Shown here piece after piece: positions 16,095 through 24,667 of a DNA stretch of 48,206 nucleotides (the first letter of the stretch is position 1; each line of letters starts with the position of its first letter). Origin of the DNA: Rhodospirillales bacterium (GTDB taxonomy: Bacteria > Pseudomonadota > Alphaproteobacteria > Rhodospirillales > Shumkoniaceae); the NCBI GenBank assembly GCA_014859895.1, contig JACZKS010000066.1:1-48206 (forward strand), read 5' to 3'. The notes under the pieces are model-generated. The model made no database searches. It was not told the origin of the DNA and saw nothing but the letters and a program-made list of their open reading frames with translations. The position numbers and the translations under genes were made by a program.

Positions 16095-17258
16095 ATGAAC
16101 ATCACACATCCTCTGACGTTCTCCACCGACCGCTTCCGGATGGGCCTGCGCACCCTGGCCGTCACCCTCGCCAGCCTGTTGGTCCTGGCCATGGCGGCCA
16201 CCACCGCCCACGGCGCCTCGCGCGTCAAGGACATCGTCACCTTCGAAGGCATCCGCCAAAACATGCTGGTCGGATACGGTCTTGTGGTCGGCCTCGACGG
16301 AACGGGCGACGGCCTGAAGAACGGCCATTTCACCAAGCAGAGCCTGTTGGCCATGCTCAACCGCCTCGGCGTCAAGCCCACCGAATCGGGGCTTAGCTCC
16401 AAGAACGTCGCCGCCGTCCTGGTGACCGCCAACCTGCCGGCCTTCGCCCGCCAGGGAACCCAGATCGATGTTACCGTGAGCTCGCTCGGCGACGCCGACA
16501 GTTTGTCCGGCGGCACCCTGCTGGTCACCCCGCTGCTGGGTGCCGACGGCGAGGTTTACGCCGTTGCGCAGGGCCAGGTCGCGGTCGGCGGCTTCAAGGC
16601 GGCCGGTCAGGCGCAATCGGTGACCCAGGGCGTGCCAACCAGCGGGCGCATCGCCGGTGGCGGCATCGTCGAGCGCGAAGTCGGCTTCGAGATGGCCGCC
16701 ATGGAATCCGTCGAGCTCAACCTGCGCAATCCCGACCTCACCACGGCCCGGCGGGTCGCCGACGCCGTCAACGCTTTCCTCGGCACCGACGCCGCGGGCG
16801 CCACCGACCCCAGCACCGTCAAGGTGCGCGTGCCCAAGCATTACGGCGCGCGGGTCGTCGATCTTTTGACCGATATCGAACAGTTGCGCATCGAGCCCGA
16901 CCAGCTGGCGCGCGTCGTCATCGACGAACGGTCCGGCACCATCGTCATGGGCGAGAACGTGCGCATCAGTACCGTCGCCATCGCCCAGGGCAACCTGACC
17001 ATCCGCATCACCGAAACGCCGCAGGTGTCGCAGCCCGGCCCCTTCGCCGAAGCCGGCGAGACGGTGACCGTGCCGCGCACCGAGATCGACGTCGATAAGG
17101 GCGAGGACCGCCGGCTGGCCGTTCTCACCCCCGGCGTCAGCCTGCAGGAACTGGTCAACGGCCTGAACGCGCTCGGCATCGGCCCGCGCGATATGATCAC
17201 CATCCTCCAGGCCATCAAGGCGGCCGGCGCGCTGCAGGCCCAGATCGAGGTGATGTGA
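16095..17258 (+). CDS. flgI: flagellar P-ring protein FlgI
   Basis: 387 residues from ATG 16095 (GAGACGGA upstream); ATG 16140 is an alternative nearer the signal peptide. The signal segment LAVTLASLLVLAMAATTAHG precedes mature ASRVKDIVTFEGIRQNMLVG, the standard FlgI start. Conserved blocks GYGLVVGLDGTGD, VSSLGDADSLSGGTLL and the C-terminal LVNGLNALGIGPRDMITILQ are present. FlgI forms the P ring in the peptidoglycan layer. Its stop overlaps the flgJ start by one base. Confidence 0.96.
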   Translation: MNITHPLTFSTDRFRMGLRTLAVTLASLLVLAMAATTAHGASRVKDIVTFEGIRQNMLVGYGLVVGLDGTGDGLKNGHFTKQSLLAMLNRLGVKPTESGLSSKNVAAVLVTANLPAFARQGTQIDVTVSSLGDADSLSGGTLLVTPLLGADGEVYAVAQGQVAVGGFKAAGQAQSVTQGVPTSGRIAGGGIVEREVGFEMAAMESVELNLRNPDLTTARRVADAVNAFLGTDAAGATDPSTVKVRVPKHYGARVVDLLTDIEQLRIEPDQLARVVIDERSGTIVMGENVRISTVAIAQGNLTIRITETPQVSQPGPFAEAGETVTVPRTEIDVDKGEDRRLAVLTPGVSLQELVNGLNALGIGPRDMITILQAIKAAGALQAQIEVM

Positions 17259-17575
17259 TGACCGACACCACCCTCGCCATGCAGGCGGAAAACGCCATGG
17301 CCGCCGGTAGCCGGACCCCGACCCTCGGACGCGGCATGAACCTCGCCAAGGCCCGGGAAGCCGCCCAGGACTTCGAGGCGTTCTTCTTGAGCCAGATGTT
17401 GCAGCCGATGTTCGCCGACCTCGATACCGAGGAGCCGTTCGGCGGCGGCGAAGCGGAAACCATGTGGCGCTCGCTGCAGGTCGACGAATACGGCAAGGCT
17501 TTCGCCCGCAAGGGCGGCATCGGCATCGCCGACATGGTGTTGCGCGAAATGATCAGAATGCAGGAAGGAAACTGA
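17258..17575 (+). CDS. flgJ: rod-binding protein, FlgJ N-terminal type
   Basis: 105 residues from ATG 17258, overlapping the flgI stop (TGATG). The rod-binding motif is complete: AREAAQDFEAFFLSQMLQPM, then EPFGGGEAETMWRSLQVDEY and ending MVLREMIRMQEGN. The C-terminal glucosaminidase domain of enteric FlgJ is absent, which is normal for alphaproteobacteria, where a separate lytic enzyme does that job. It acts as the rod cap or scaffold. Confidence 0.92.
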   Translation: MTDTTLAMQAENAMAAGSRTPTLGRGMNLAKAREAAQDFEAFFLSQMLQPMFADLDTEEPFGGGEAETMWRSLQVDEYGKAFARKGGIGIADMVLREMIRMQEGN

Positions 17576-17577
17576 CG

Positions 17578-18027
17578 ATGGATGCGTCGAAGAGAATCAG
17601 CGATCTCATTGTCATCAGCCGGCGACTGGCCGATTTCCTGACCATCGAGAACCGTGCCCTTGGCGCCGGGCGGTTCGACGAGACCCGCGCCCTGGTCGAG
17701 CAGAAGGACGAACTCAGCCGCGCCTACGAAAGCCGGATCAAGGGGCTGGCCGAGCATGCCGGCGCCGAGGCCATCGGCGCCGTCGAGCCGGACTTGCGCG
17801 AAGAACTGCGCGCCTTGGGTGCCCGCGTCCACGACCTCAGCCGTGAAAACGCCAAGCTCCTCAGGATCGCCATGGAAGTCAACCGGCGGGTGCTGAACGA
17901 GGTGGCCGCCGCGCTGAAGGCCGGACAGCCCGGTCCCGGCACCTATTCGCGCACCGGCGGGATGGCGGCGGCCGGCCTTCGGGCGGCGCCGGCCAGCGTT
18001 CCGATCTCGCTCGACAAGTCGCTGTAA
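17578..18027 (+). CDS. flgN: flagellar export chaperone FlgN
   Basis: 149 residues from ATG 17578, two bases after the flgJ stop; longer frames upstream overlap flgJ and are not used. It is largely helical (SKRISDLIVISRRLADFLTI, LVEQKDELSRAYESR, ENAKLLRIAMEVNRRVLNEV) with a Gly/Ala-rich tail. FlgN-family proteins are cytosolic chaperones for the hook-associated proteins FlgK and FlgL, the two genes directly downstream. Confidence 0.82.
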   Translation: MDASKRISDLIVISRRLADFLTIENRALGAGRFDETRALVEQKDELSRAYESRIKGLAEHAGAEAIGAVEPDLREELRALGARVHDLSRENAKLLRIAMEVNRRVLNEVAAALKAGQPGPGTYSRTGGMAAAGLRAAPASVPISLDKSL

Positions 18028-18047
18028 CCGGACCGGGAAGGCCCGTC

Positions 18048-20291
18048 ATGTCAGGTACCATCACCCAAGCGTTGCGCACCGCCCAAAGCGGCCTGCTGGT
18101 CAACCAGCAAGCCCTGGGCGCGATTGCCGACAATATCGCCAACGTCAACTCGCCGGGCTATTCGCGCAAGATCGTCAACATCGAACAGCGGGTCGTCGGC
18201 GGCACCGGAGCCGGCGTCCAGCTTTCCGAACTGACGCGGGTCATCGACGAGGGGCTGGTCAAAAGCCTGCGACTGGAAACCGGGACCTATCAGCGCCTCC
18301 GGGCCCAGCAGTCCTATTACGCGCGCATTCAGGAAACCTTCGGCTCGCCAAACGACAATACCTCCATCAGCCATATCCTCAACACCTTCGCCAAATCCAT
18401 CGAAACGCTGGCCGTGTCGCCCGACAAAACGCTGGAACTCAGCGAATTCGTCCGCCAGGGCCAGGAAGTCGCGCTGAAGCTCCAGGCGATGAGCCAGACC
18501 CTCCAGGAACTGCGGGTGCAGGCCGACGCCGAAATTGCCGCCGACGTCAGGGAGGTCAACAACCTGACGGCCAAGATCGCCGACCTCAACGACAAGATCA
18601 TCCGCAACAAAACGGTGAGCAACGACGTCAGCGATCTGCGCGACCAGCGCGATCAGGCCCTGGATCAGCTGTCCGGCCTCATCGACATCCGCTATTTCGT
18701 CCGCGGCGATGGCGACGTGGTGGTGTTCAGTTCGGCCGGCCGTACGCTGGTCGACAACGTCGCCTTCCCCTTCACCCATTCGCCGGCAAGCTCGGTCACC
18801 CCGACCACCACCCATGCCGAGGGCGACCTCGGCGGCATCTACCTCGGCGTCCCGATGCCCGGCAACGACGTCACCAACGAGTTGCGCGGCGGCAGTTTGG
18901 GTGGCTTGGTGGAACAGCGCGACAAGATCCTCACCGACATGCAGAGCCAACTCGATGAACTGGCCGCGACGCTGCGCGACACGGTCAACCAGGTCCACAA
19001 CCGGGGCGCCACCTTCCCCGGCCTGCAATCGATGACCGGCTCGCGGGAGTTTCTCAACACCACCGACGCCGCCAACAACGCGAGCCAGACCATCAAGCTC
19101 GATCCCACCGGCGGCTCCGACGACGTCGCCATCGTGCTCTTCGACGGCGACGGCAACCAGTCGGCGGCAACCACGCTCAACACCATCATGACCGGCGCCG
19201 GGTTCTCGGCGCGTGGCGTTGGCAACGATTGGGCCATCGCCGACGTCGCGGCCACCATGGAAACCTGGCTGCAAGCCAACGGCGCCCCAACCGCCACGGT
19301 TGGCGTCGACGGCACTGGACATTTTTCCATCGAGCTCAATTCGAGCGCCGTCAACCTTGCCTTCCGCGACCAGTCCACGAGCACCAGCGGCAGCGCACAC
19401 GAGGACGCCGAGATCGGCTTCGACTCCGACGGCGACGGCACCGTCGACGAGACGATCAAGGGATTTGCCAACTTCTTCGGCCTCAACGACTTCTTCGTGG
19501 ATAACGCCGGGCGGAACATTCACGAATCCAACGTCATCAATGCCGGTTTCAAGTCCACCGCCACCACGCTACGCTTTGTCGACGGCACCGCCACCCTGCC
19601 GCTCGATCCCGGCGGCGCCAACGATATGACGGTGACCATCCCGGCCGGCGCGACGCTCGAACAAGTCGCCGCCGCCATCAACGCCAGCGTGCCCAACGTA
19701 ACCGCCTCGGTGATTCCCGACGGCTCGGGATACCGCCTGCGCATCGCCCATGACGACGGCCGCGATTTCGACGTCACCGAGACTGGAGCCGGCGGGCTTC
19801 TCTCGACGCTGGGCATGCACAACGCCGACGTCCGGGTGGCCGGGCAACTGGCGGTGCGCGGCGACATCGTGAATTCGCCGTCGCTGGTCAGCCGCGGCGC
19901 GGTGCAATGGGATGCCAATCTGGGCACCGCCGGCCAGTATTACACCAGCGTCGGCGACGACAGCGGCATCCAGGCCCTGGCCGCCCGCATCGGCGCCGTC
20001 AACTCGTTCGATGCGGCGGGCGGGCTCGGTTCGTTGAAGGTCAGCTTCGCCGAATACGGCGCCTCCATCCTCGGGCGCAGCGCCAGTCTGGCCGACAACA
20101 ACAAATCCGACACCAATTCGCAACAGGCCCTGACCGAATCCTTGCAGAACAAGTCCGACAACATCCGCGGCGTCAACCTCGACGAGGAGATGGCCGACCT
20201 CATCCGCTTCGAGCAGGCCTACTCGGCCGCCGCCCGTCTGATTGGGGTCATCCAAAGCATGTTCGACGCCCTGGACCGGGCCGTCGGATAA
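18048..20291 (+). CDS. flgK: hook-associated protein 1 FlgK
   Basis: 747 residues, about 200 more than enteric FlgK. The N-terminus (ITQALRTAQSGLLVNQQALG, IADNIANVNSPGYSRK) and C-terminus (VNLDEEMADLIRFEQAYSAA, IQSMFDALDRAVG) are canonical. The extra length is in the central region (about 320-620), with beta-rich segments such as TLPLDPGGANDMTVTIPAGA. FlgK joins hook and filament. It lies between flgN and flgL with gaps of 20 and 10 bases. Surface-domain enlargement parallels that of FlgE and FlgL here. Confidence 0.95.
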   Translation: MSGTITQALRTAQSGLLVNQQALGAIADNIANVNSPGYSRKIVNIEQRVVGGTGAGVQLSELTRVIDEGLVKSLRLETGTYQRLRAQQSYYARIQETFGSPNDNTSISHILNTFAKSIETLAVSPDKTLELSEFVRQGQEVALKLQAMSQTLQELRVQADAEIAADVREVNNLTAKIADLNDKIIRNKTVSNDVSDLRDQRDQALDQLSGLIDIRYFVRGDGDVVVFSSAGRTLVDNVAFPFTHSPASSVTPTTTHAEGDLGGIYLGVPMPGNDVTNELRGGSLGGLVEQRDKILTDMQSQLDELAATLRDTVNQVHNRGATFPGLQSMTGSREFLNTTDAANNASQTIKLDPTGGSDDVAIVLFDGDGNQSAATTLNTIMTGAGFSARGVGNDWAIADVAATMETWLQANGAPTATVGVDGTGHFSIELNSSAVNLAFRDQSTSTSGSAHEDAEIGFDSDGDGTVDETIKGFANFFGLNDFFVDNAGRNIHESNVINAGFKSTATTLRFVDGTATLPLDPGGANDMTVTIPAGATLEQVAAAINASVPNVTASVIPDGSGYRLRIAHDDGRDFDVTETGAGGLLSTLGMHNADVRVAGQLAVRGDIVNSPSLVSRGAVQWDANLGTAGQYYTSVGDDSGIQALAARIGAVNSFDAAGGLGSLKVSFAEYGASILGRSASLADNNKSDTNSQQALTESLQNKSDNIRGVNLDEEMADLIRFEQAYSAAARLIGVIQSMFDALDRAVG

Positions 20292-20301
20292 GGAGTGAAC
20301 G

Positions 20302-21606
20302 ATGAACCGCATCGCCAACCTGGCTTCCACCAACGCGCTGGTTAGCCGCCTTATGCAGACCCAGTCGCGCGTCAACGACCTGCAGATCCAGGCGGCGACC
20401 GAAAAGATCTCCCAGACCTACCAAGGCATCGCCCGCAGTTCGCAGCGGCTGGTCAACGTGGAAAACAGCCGCGACATGCTGGGCAACTTCGTGACCAACA
20501 ACGGGACGGCGGACTTGCGGCTCAAGACCATGGACGCGGCCGTGTCCGGAATCCGTACCGCGATCGTCAATTTCCGCGAGGCGCTGTTCGAGTTCGAGGC
20601 CGGCAGCGGAAACGAGGAACAGCGGATCAAGGACGTGCAGGACGCGGCGTTTCGGGCGATGAACGACATCGGCATCTATCTCAACTCCGACGCCGACGGC
20701 CGTTTCATGTTCGCGGGCGGCCGGGTGACCACGCAGCCGGTCGACCTCGGCCTGACGACGCTCGCCGCCTTCCAGGCGCAGTACAACGGTGAATCGACCA
20801 TCTATCCGCCGACCCGTGACGCCCACGTCGGAACCAACGTCACCCTTGCACCCGCCGCCACCGGCGGCCTGACCATGACCGGCACCGACACCATAACCGC
20901 CACCACCGCCGGCTCCCTCGCCAGCATTCCTGTCGGCGCCACCCTCACGCTGGCCGACAGCGCCAGCGGCAACGACGGCACCTACACGGTGGTGTCGAAC
21001 GACGGCACCAACATCACGATTTCCGGGCCCATGACCGTCGGCGCCAGCACCATCACCGTCGGTGCCCCTGCCACACCCCTCAACCTCGGCGCCGACGCCA
21101 CGGCAACCCTCTCGGTTTCCAGCTTTTACAAGGGCGACACCGCCAGCCAAACCCAGCGCGTCGATCAGAACCGTAGTTTCACCATGGACATCAACGCCAT
21201 CGATCCCGCCTTCGAAAAGGCCATCCGGGCCATGGGCCTGATGGCCCAGGGGGTGATGGGCACCAACGGGGGGCTGGATAACCACCCCGAACGCATCGAT
21301 CAGGCGCTTTATCTGATCACGTCCTCTCTTGAAATCACCACCATGGGTTCCGCGCCCTTCGGCGTTGAAGAAAAGAGCAATATCGCCCAGGTCCAACAGG
21401 ACATGGGATACCAGCGGGTCCTCATCGACCAGACCACCAAGCAGCACAACAAGCTGATCGGCTACTTCGACCAGAACATCATCGAGATGGAGAACATCAA
21501 CACGACCGAAGTGGTCGCCAGACTGCTCGACCAAACGCGCGCCCTCGAACTCGCCTATCAGGCCATCGCTCGAATCCAACAGTTGAGCCTGGGTAAGTTC
21601 ATGTGA
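20302..21606 (+). CDS. flgL: hook-associated protein 3 FlgL
   Basis: 434 residues. The flagellin-like N-terminal helix region (MNRIANLASTNALVSRLMQT to about 130) and C-terminal helix (LLDQTRALELAYQAIARIQQ, ending LSLGKFM) are complete. Between about 174 and 272 there is a Thr/Ala/Gly-rich beta insertion (VTLAPAATGGLTMTGTDTIT, ADSASGNDGTYTVVSNDGTN) not found in short FlgL proteins. FlgL connects FlgK to the flagellin filament. Co-transcribed with flgK. Confidence 0.93.
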   Translation: MNRIANLASTNALVSRLMQTQSRVNDLQIQAATEKISQTYQGIARSSQRLVNVENSRDMLGNFVTNNGTADLRLKTMDAAVSGIRTAIVNFREALFEFEAGSGNEEQRIKDVQDAAFRAMNDIGIYLNSDADGRFMFAGGRVTTQPVDLGLTTLAAFQAQYNGESTIYPPTRDAHVGTNVTLAPAATGGLTMTGTDTITATTAGSLASIPVGATLTLADSASGNDGTYTVVSNDGTNITISGPMTVGASTITVGAPATPLNLGADATATLSVSSFYKGDTASQTQRVDQNRSFTMDINAIDPAFEKAIRAMGLMAQGVMGTNGGLDNHPERIDQALYLITSSLEITTMGSAPFGVEEKSNIAQVQQDMGYQRVLIDQTTKQHNKLIGYFDQNIIEMENINTTEVVARLLDQTRALELAYQAIARIQQLSLGKFM

Positions 21607-21647
21607 TGGCGACGATAAATCAATTGAGATCAGGAGCTTAACAGGAT

Positions 21648-22100
21648 ATGATCAACGTAACGCATGAACTTTCGATGGCGACGGCTGGTGCGTCTTGGGG
21701 TATGGGCCCGGGTGAGTGCTCGGGCAAGGCGGGGAGTGCGTATATGGCGGACGATCAGGCCACATGGAGTTTTGAAAGGTTGTCGTCCAACGAGGAAGGG
21801 GCTTTCGGTCTGTCGAAGGCCGCGGTGATGCTCGACCAGGCACGCGACGAACAGGGCCGGCTTGCCGCCGCCCTGGACAACAACATGGAAGTCTGGGTGG
21901 CCATTCGGACCCTGGTCAATCAGAAGGACAATCCGCTGCCCGACGAAACCAAGCAGAACCTGATGAAGTTGAGCCAGTTCGTCACCCAGACGACGATGGC
22001 GCAAGGCGTGGAGATGCCGCCCGAGGTGCTCGATACCTTCATCAACATCAATCTGCAGATTTCCGAGGGACTCCTTGAGGCAAGATCCGGCGGCGCCTGA
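21648..22100 (+). CDS. second FlaF-family protein, not paired with FlbT
   Basis: 150 residues. The segment at about 64-118 (EQGRLAAALDNNMEVWVAIR, DNPLPDETKQNLMKLSQFVT) matches the FlaF family and aligns through its length with the FlaF encoded at 34072-34512 (NWQLWTII / NMEVWVAI; PVPADIRQNVLSLANFI / PLPDETKQNLMKLSQFV). The first about 50 residues, with Gly and Met, are unlike FlaF1. It lies 41 bases after flgL, with CAGGAG upstream of the ATG, and ends inside a terminator stem-loop. FlaF proteins regulate flagellin synthesis or export; a specialised target for this copy is inference. Confidence 0.75.
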   Translation: MINVTHELSMATAGASWGMGPGECSGKAGSAYMADDQATWSFERLSSNEEGAFGLSKAAVMLDQARDEQGRLAAALDNNMEVWVAIRTLVNQKDNPLPDETKQNLMKLSQFVTQTTMAQGVEMPPEVLDTFININLQISEGLLEARSGGA

Positions 22101-22111
22101 GGCGCCTTTTT
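22092..22111 (+). terminator. intrinsic terminator whose loop is the flaF-like stop codon
   Basis: GGCGCC, loop TGA, GGCGCC, then TTTTT. The loop TGA (22098-22100) is the stop codon of the FlaF-like gene. It closes the flgI-to-FlaF-like operon. Confidence 0.8.
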
Positions 22112-22130
22112 CGGCGGCGAAAGACTTAAG

Positions 22131-22159
22131 AGCGGCGGCGGAACGATGTCGCCGCTTTT
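22131..22159 (+). terminator. second terminator hairpin before the nonulosonic acid operon
   Basis: AGCGGCG (22131-22137) pairs with CGCCGCT (22150-22156), extended by A-T pairs and followed by TTTT. Only about 16 bases separate it from the proposed start of the next gene, leaving little room for a promoter. Confidence 0.6.
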
Positions 22160-22175
22160 GCTTTGACGGACGGCG

Positions 22176-22883
22176 ATGACAGGCAGGAAGCAAGCAGACC
22201 AGATCGATGCGCCGCAGTGGCCGGTACCGCCCGGAACGTCCGGATGCATCATCCTGGGGGCCGGCGGCCATGCCCGGGTCGTGCTCGACGCACTGCTGGC
22301 CCAATCCCGCTGGTCCCGCTTCGTCTTTCTGGATCGCGATCCCGCCCTGCGCGGCCGGATGATTTCCGGCGCGCCGGTGGCCGGCGACGACGACGATCTG
22401 GTCCATGCCGGCCGCAACGGCTTCACCCATTTCATCGTCGGCATCGGCGGCATCGGCGACAACGCCCCCCGCTTGGCGCTTTTCGAGAAGGGCTTGGCGG
22501 CCGGACTTGAGCCAGCCACGGCCCTCCATCCGGCGGCCCGTCTGGCGGCGTCGAGCGTGATCGGGGACGGCACGGCCGTGCTGGCCGGCGTCGTCGTCAA
22601 CCCCGACGCCACCATCGGACGGAACGTCGTGCTCAATACCGGCTGCATCGTCGAGCACGACTGCCGGATCGGCGACCACGCGCAGGTTTCGCCGGGCGCC
22701 ATCGTGCTGGGTGGCGTGTCCGTCGGCCGCCTGGCCTACATCGGAGCGGGCGCCGTGCTGATCCAGGGGGTGCGGATCGGCGAAGGTGCCGTCATCGGCG
22801 CCGGCGCCGTGGTCCTGGCCGACGTCCCCGACGGCGCGCGGGCCGTCGGCGTCCCCGCCATGTGCACGCCGCGCCGCCGCTGA
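22176..22883 (+). CDS. NeuD/PglD-family sugar acyltransferase
   Basis: 235 residues. An N-terminal nucleotide-sugar-binding part with IILGAGGHARVVLDALL (about 25-41) is followed by a left-handed beta-helix of hexapeptide repeats (about 118-230). The family catalytic His lies in CIVEHDCRIGDHAQVSPGAI. PglD acetylates a UDP-4-amino sugar and NeuD O-acetylates sialic acid. In this operon the protein could supply the acetylation step of legionaminic acid synthesis, since no separate LegH-type enzyme is seen; alternatively it modifies the finished sugar. Which of these applies cannot be told from the sequence. Confidence 0.85.
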   Translation: MTGRKQADQIDAPQWPVPPGTSGCIILGAGGHARVVLDALLAQSRWSRFVFLDRDPALRGRMISGAPVAGDDDDLVHAGRNGFTHFIVGIGGIGDNAPRLALFEKGLAAGLEPATALHPAARLAASSVIGDGTAVLAGVVVNPDATIGRNVVLNTGCIVEHDCRIGDHAQVSPGAIVLGGVSVGRLAYIGAGAVLIQGVRIGEGAVIGAGAVVLADVPDGARAVGVPAMCTPRRR

Positions 22884-22946
22884 TCCCCGGCGACGATTGA
22901 CAGGCCCGGCGCATTGACGGAGGGTGCTTGCCGTGGGAGGAACCGT

Positions 22947-23963
22947 GTGACCGAAACTACCGTCCGCACGCCAGGAAGCATCCTGATCGCCGGTCTCGGC
23001 AGCATCGGCCGCCGCCATCTTCAGACCGTGCGCGCGGTGCTGCCGGATGTCCGGATCGTCGTCCTGCGCCGGCCGGGCCAGCCCCTGCCCGCCGACGTCG
23101 GGGCAAAGACCGCGCTGGTCCATGACATCGAGGCTGCGTTGGCTTCCGGCATCGATGCCGCCATCATCGCCAACCCCGCCCCCTTTCACGTCGCCACCGC
23201 CCTGCCGCTGGCCCAGGCCGGCGTGCCGATGCTGATCGAGAAGCCGCTGGCCGAGAGGCCCGACGATTTGGCCCCGCTGCTCGACGCCTGCGCGGAAAAG
23301 GGCGTCACGCTTCAGGTCGGCTACTGCCTGCGCTTCGATCCGTCGCTGCGCGCCGTCAAGGACGCGCTGGAAGCGGGGGCCATCGGCCGCGTGCTGTCAT
23401 TGCATGCCGAGGTCGGCCAGTACCTGCCCGACTGGCGGCCCGGCACCGACTACCGGGAGGGCGTGAGCGCCAAGGCGGCGCTGGGCGGCGGCGCGCTGTT
23501 GGAACTGAGCCACGAAATCGACTACGCCCGCTGGCTGGCCGGCGAGGTGACGGCGGTGGTCGCCGCTATCGGCCGCCTGGGCGATCTCGAGATCGACGTC
23601 GAGGACAGCGCCGACCTCGTCCTCACCTTCGCCTCGGGGGTGCGGGGCACCGTGCATCTCGACATGCTCCAACGGCCCGCCACCCGCACCTGCCGGATCG
23701 TCGGCAGCGCCGGAACGCTGGCGTGGGACGGCATCCGCCACCAGGCGCGCATTCACCGGCCCGACACCGACGGCTGGGAGGTGCTGCCCGTCGAAGGCAC
23801 TGCCGGCCGGGACGATATCTTCCGCAGCCAGTTCCGCCATTTCCTGGAAGCCATCCGCACCGGCCTGCCGCCGCTGATCGACGGCGCCGACGCCGCCCGC
23901 ACCCTAGCCGTGATCGCCGCGGCCCGCCGGTCGGCCGCCGAGCAAAGGACCGTCAGCCCATGA
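22947..23963 (+). CDS. Gfo/Idh/MocA-family oxidoreductase (PtmF-like by context)
   Basis: 338 residues from GTG 22947, supported by GGGAGG six bases before it; a frame from 22914 is less likely. The NAD-binding motif ILIAGLGSIGRRHLQ (about 12-26) and EKPLAERP match the Gfo/Idh/MocA family, and the C-terminal substrate domain is complete. In Campylobacter a member of this family (PtmF) is encoded with ptmA and legF and contributes to the amino-sugar precursor of legionaminic acid. The stop overlaps the next start (ATGA), so it is tightly coupled to the CMP-sugar synthetase. The substrate is not established. Confidence 0.82.
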   Translation: MTETTVRTPGSILIAGLGSIGRRHLQTVRAVLPDVRIVVLRRPGQPLPADVGAKTALVHDIEAALASGIDAAIIANPAPFHVATALPLAQAGVPMLIEKPLAERPDDLAPLLDACAEKGVTLQVGYCLRFDPSLRAVKDALEAGAIGRVLSLHAEVGQYLPDWRPGTDYREGVSAKAALGGGALLELSHEIDYARWLAGEVTAVVAAIGRLGDLEIDVEDSADLVLTFASGVRGTVHLDMLQRPATRTCRIVGSAGTLAWDGIRHQARIHRPDTDGWEVLPVEGTAGRDDIFRSQFRHFLEAIRTGLPPLIDGADAARTLAVIAAARRSAAEQRTVSP

Positions 23964-24667
23964 GCGAGAACGTCGTCGCCTTCATCTTCGCGCGCGGGGG
24001 ATCGAAGGGATTTCCCGGCAAGAACATCGCGCCGCTCGACGGCAAGCCGCTGATTGCCCATTCGATCCTGGCGGCCCGCGCAGCCCGTTCGGTGGGCCGG
24101 GTGATCGTTTCGACCGACGACGAGAAAATCGCCGCCGTCGCCCGCGAATGGGGCGCCGAAGTGCCATTCCTGCGCCCGGCCGAACTGGCCGGCGACCGCT
24201 CGCCGGAATGGCTGGCTTGGCGGCATGCCATCGACGCCGTCGACACGGCCGGGCCGAAAGTCGATGTTTTCGTCAGCGTGCCGACCACCGCGCCATTGCG
24301 CCGGCCCGCCGACGTCGACGCCTGCGTGGCGCGCTTCAGGGAAGGCGACGTCGACGTGGTGTTGACGGTGACGCCGGCGGCGCGCAATCCCTACTTCAAC
24401 ATGGTGACGGTGGATGGCGCGCGGCACGCCCACCTCGCCATCCCGCCGGAAAAGACCGTTCACACCCGCCAGACGGCGCCCAAAGTTTTCGATATCACCA
24501 CCGTGTGCTATGTGGTCGATCCCGCCTTCCTGAGACGGGCCGACGGCCTGTTCGCCGGGCGGGTCGGCGTCATCGAGGTGCCGGCGGAAAGGGCGGTCGA
24601 CATCGATACCGCGCTCGATCTCAAGGTGGCGGAAGCGTTGTGGGAGGCCAGGGGCGATGGCAAGTGA
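23960..24667 (+). CDS. legF: CMP-nonulosonic acid cytidylyltransferase (NeuA/LegF-like)
   Basis: 235 residues from ATG 23960. The CTP-binding motif FIFARGGSKGFPGKNIAPL (about 8-26) and SVPTTAPLRRPADVD are typical of acylneuraminate cytidylyltransferases. It activates the sugar with CTP to give the CMP-donor used by the flagellin glycosyltransferases. Between a Gfo/Idh and an SDR gene, the order matches ptmB/legF of Campylobacter. It could act on legionaminic or a related acid; the sequence alone does not fix which isomer. It overlaps the SDR gene by 11 bases. Confidence 0.87.
   Translation: MSENVVAFIFARGGSKGFPGKNIAPLDGKPLIAHSILAARAARSVGRVIVSTDDEKIAAVAREWGAEVPFLRPAELAGDRSPEWLAWRHAIDAVDTAGPKVDVFVSVPTTAPLRRPADVDACVARFREGDVDVVLTVTPAARNPYFNMVTVDGARHAHLAIPPEKTVHTRQTAPKVFDITTVCYVVDPAFLRRADGLFAGRVGVIEVPAERAVDIDTALDLKVAEALWEARGDGK

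Noticed and set aside
12616-16095. 1159-codon open frame on the minus strand
   Set aside because: It runs antisense to fbpB, fbpC, flgE and the flgI promoter, all well supported. Long antisense frames are common in high-GC DNA, and the translation is low-complexity Gly/Asp/Val-rich.
17258-17575. FlgJ considered truncated
   Set aside because: Alphaproteobacteria normally encode only the rod-binding domain, and the gene has an intact start, stop and tight operon spacing.
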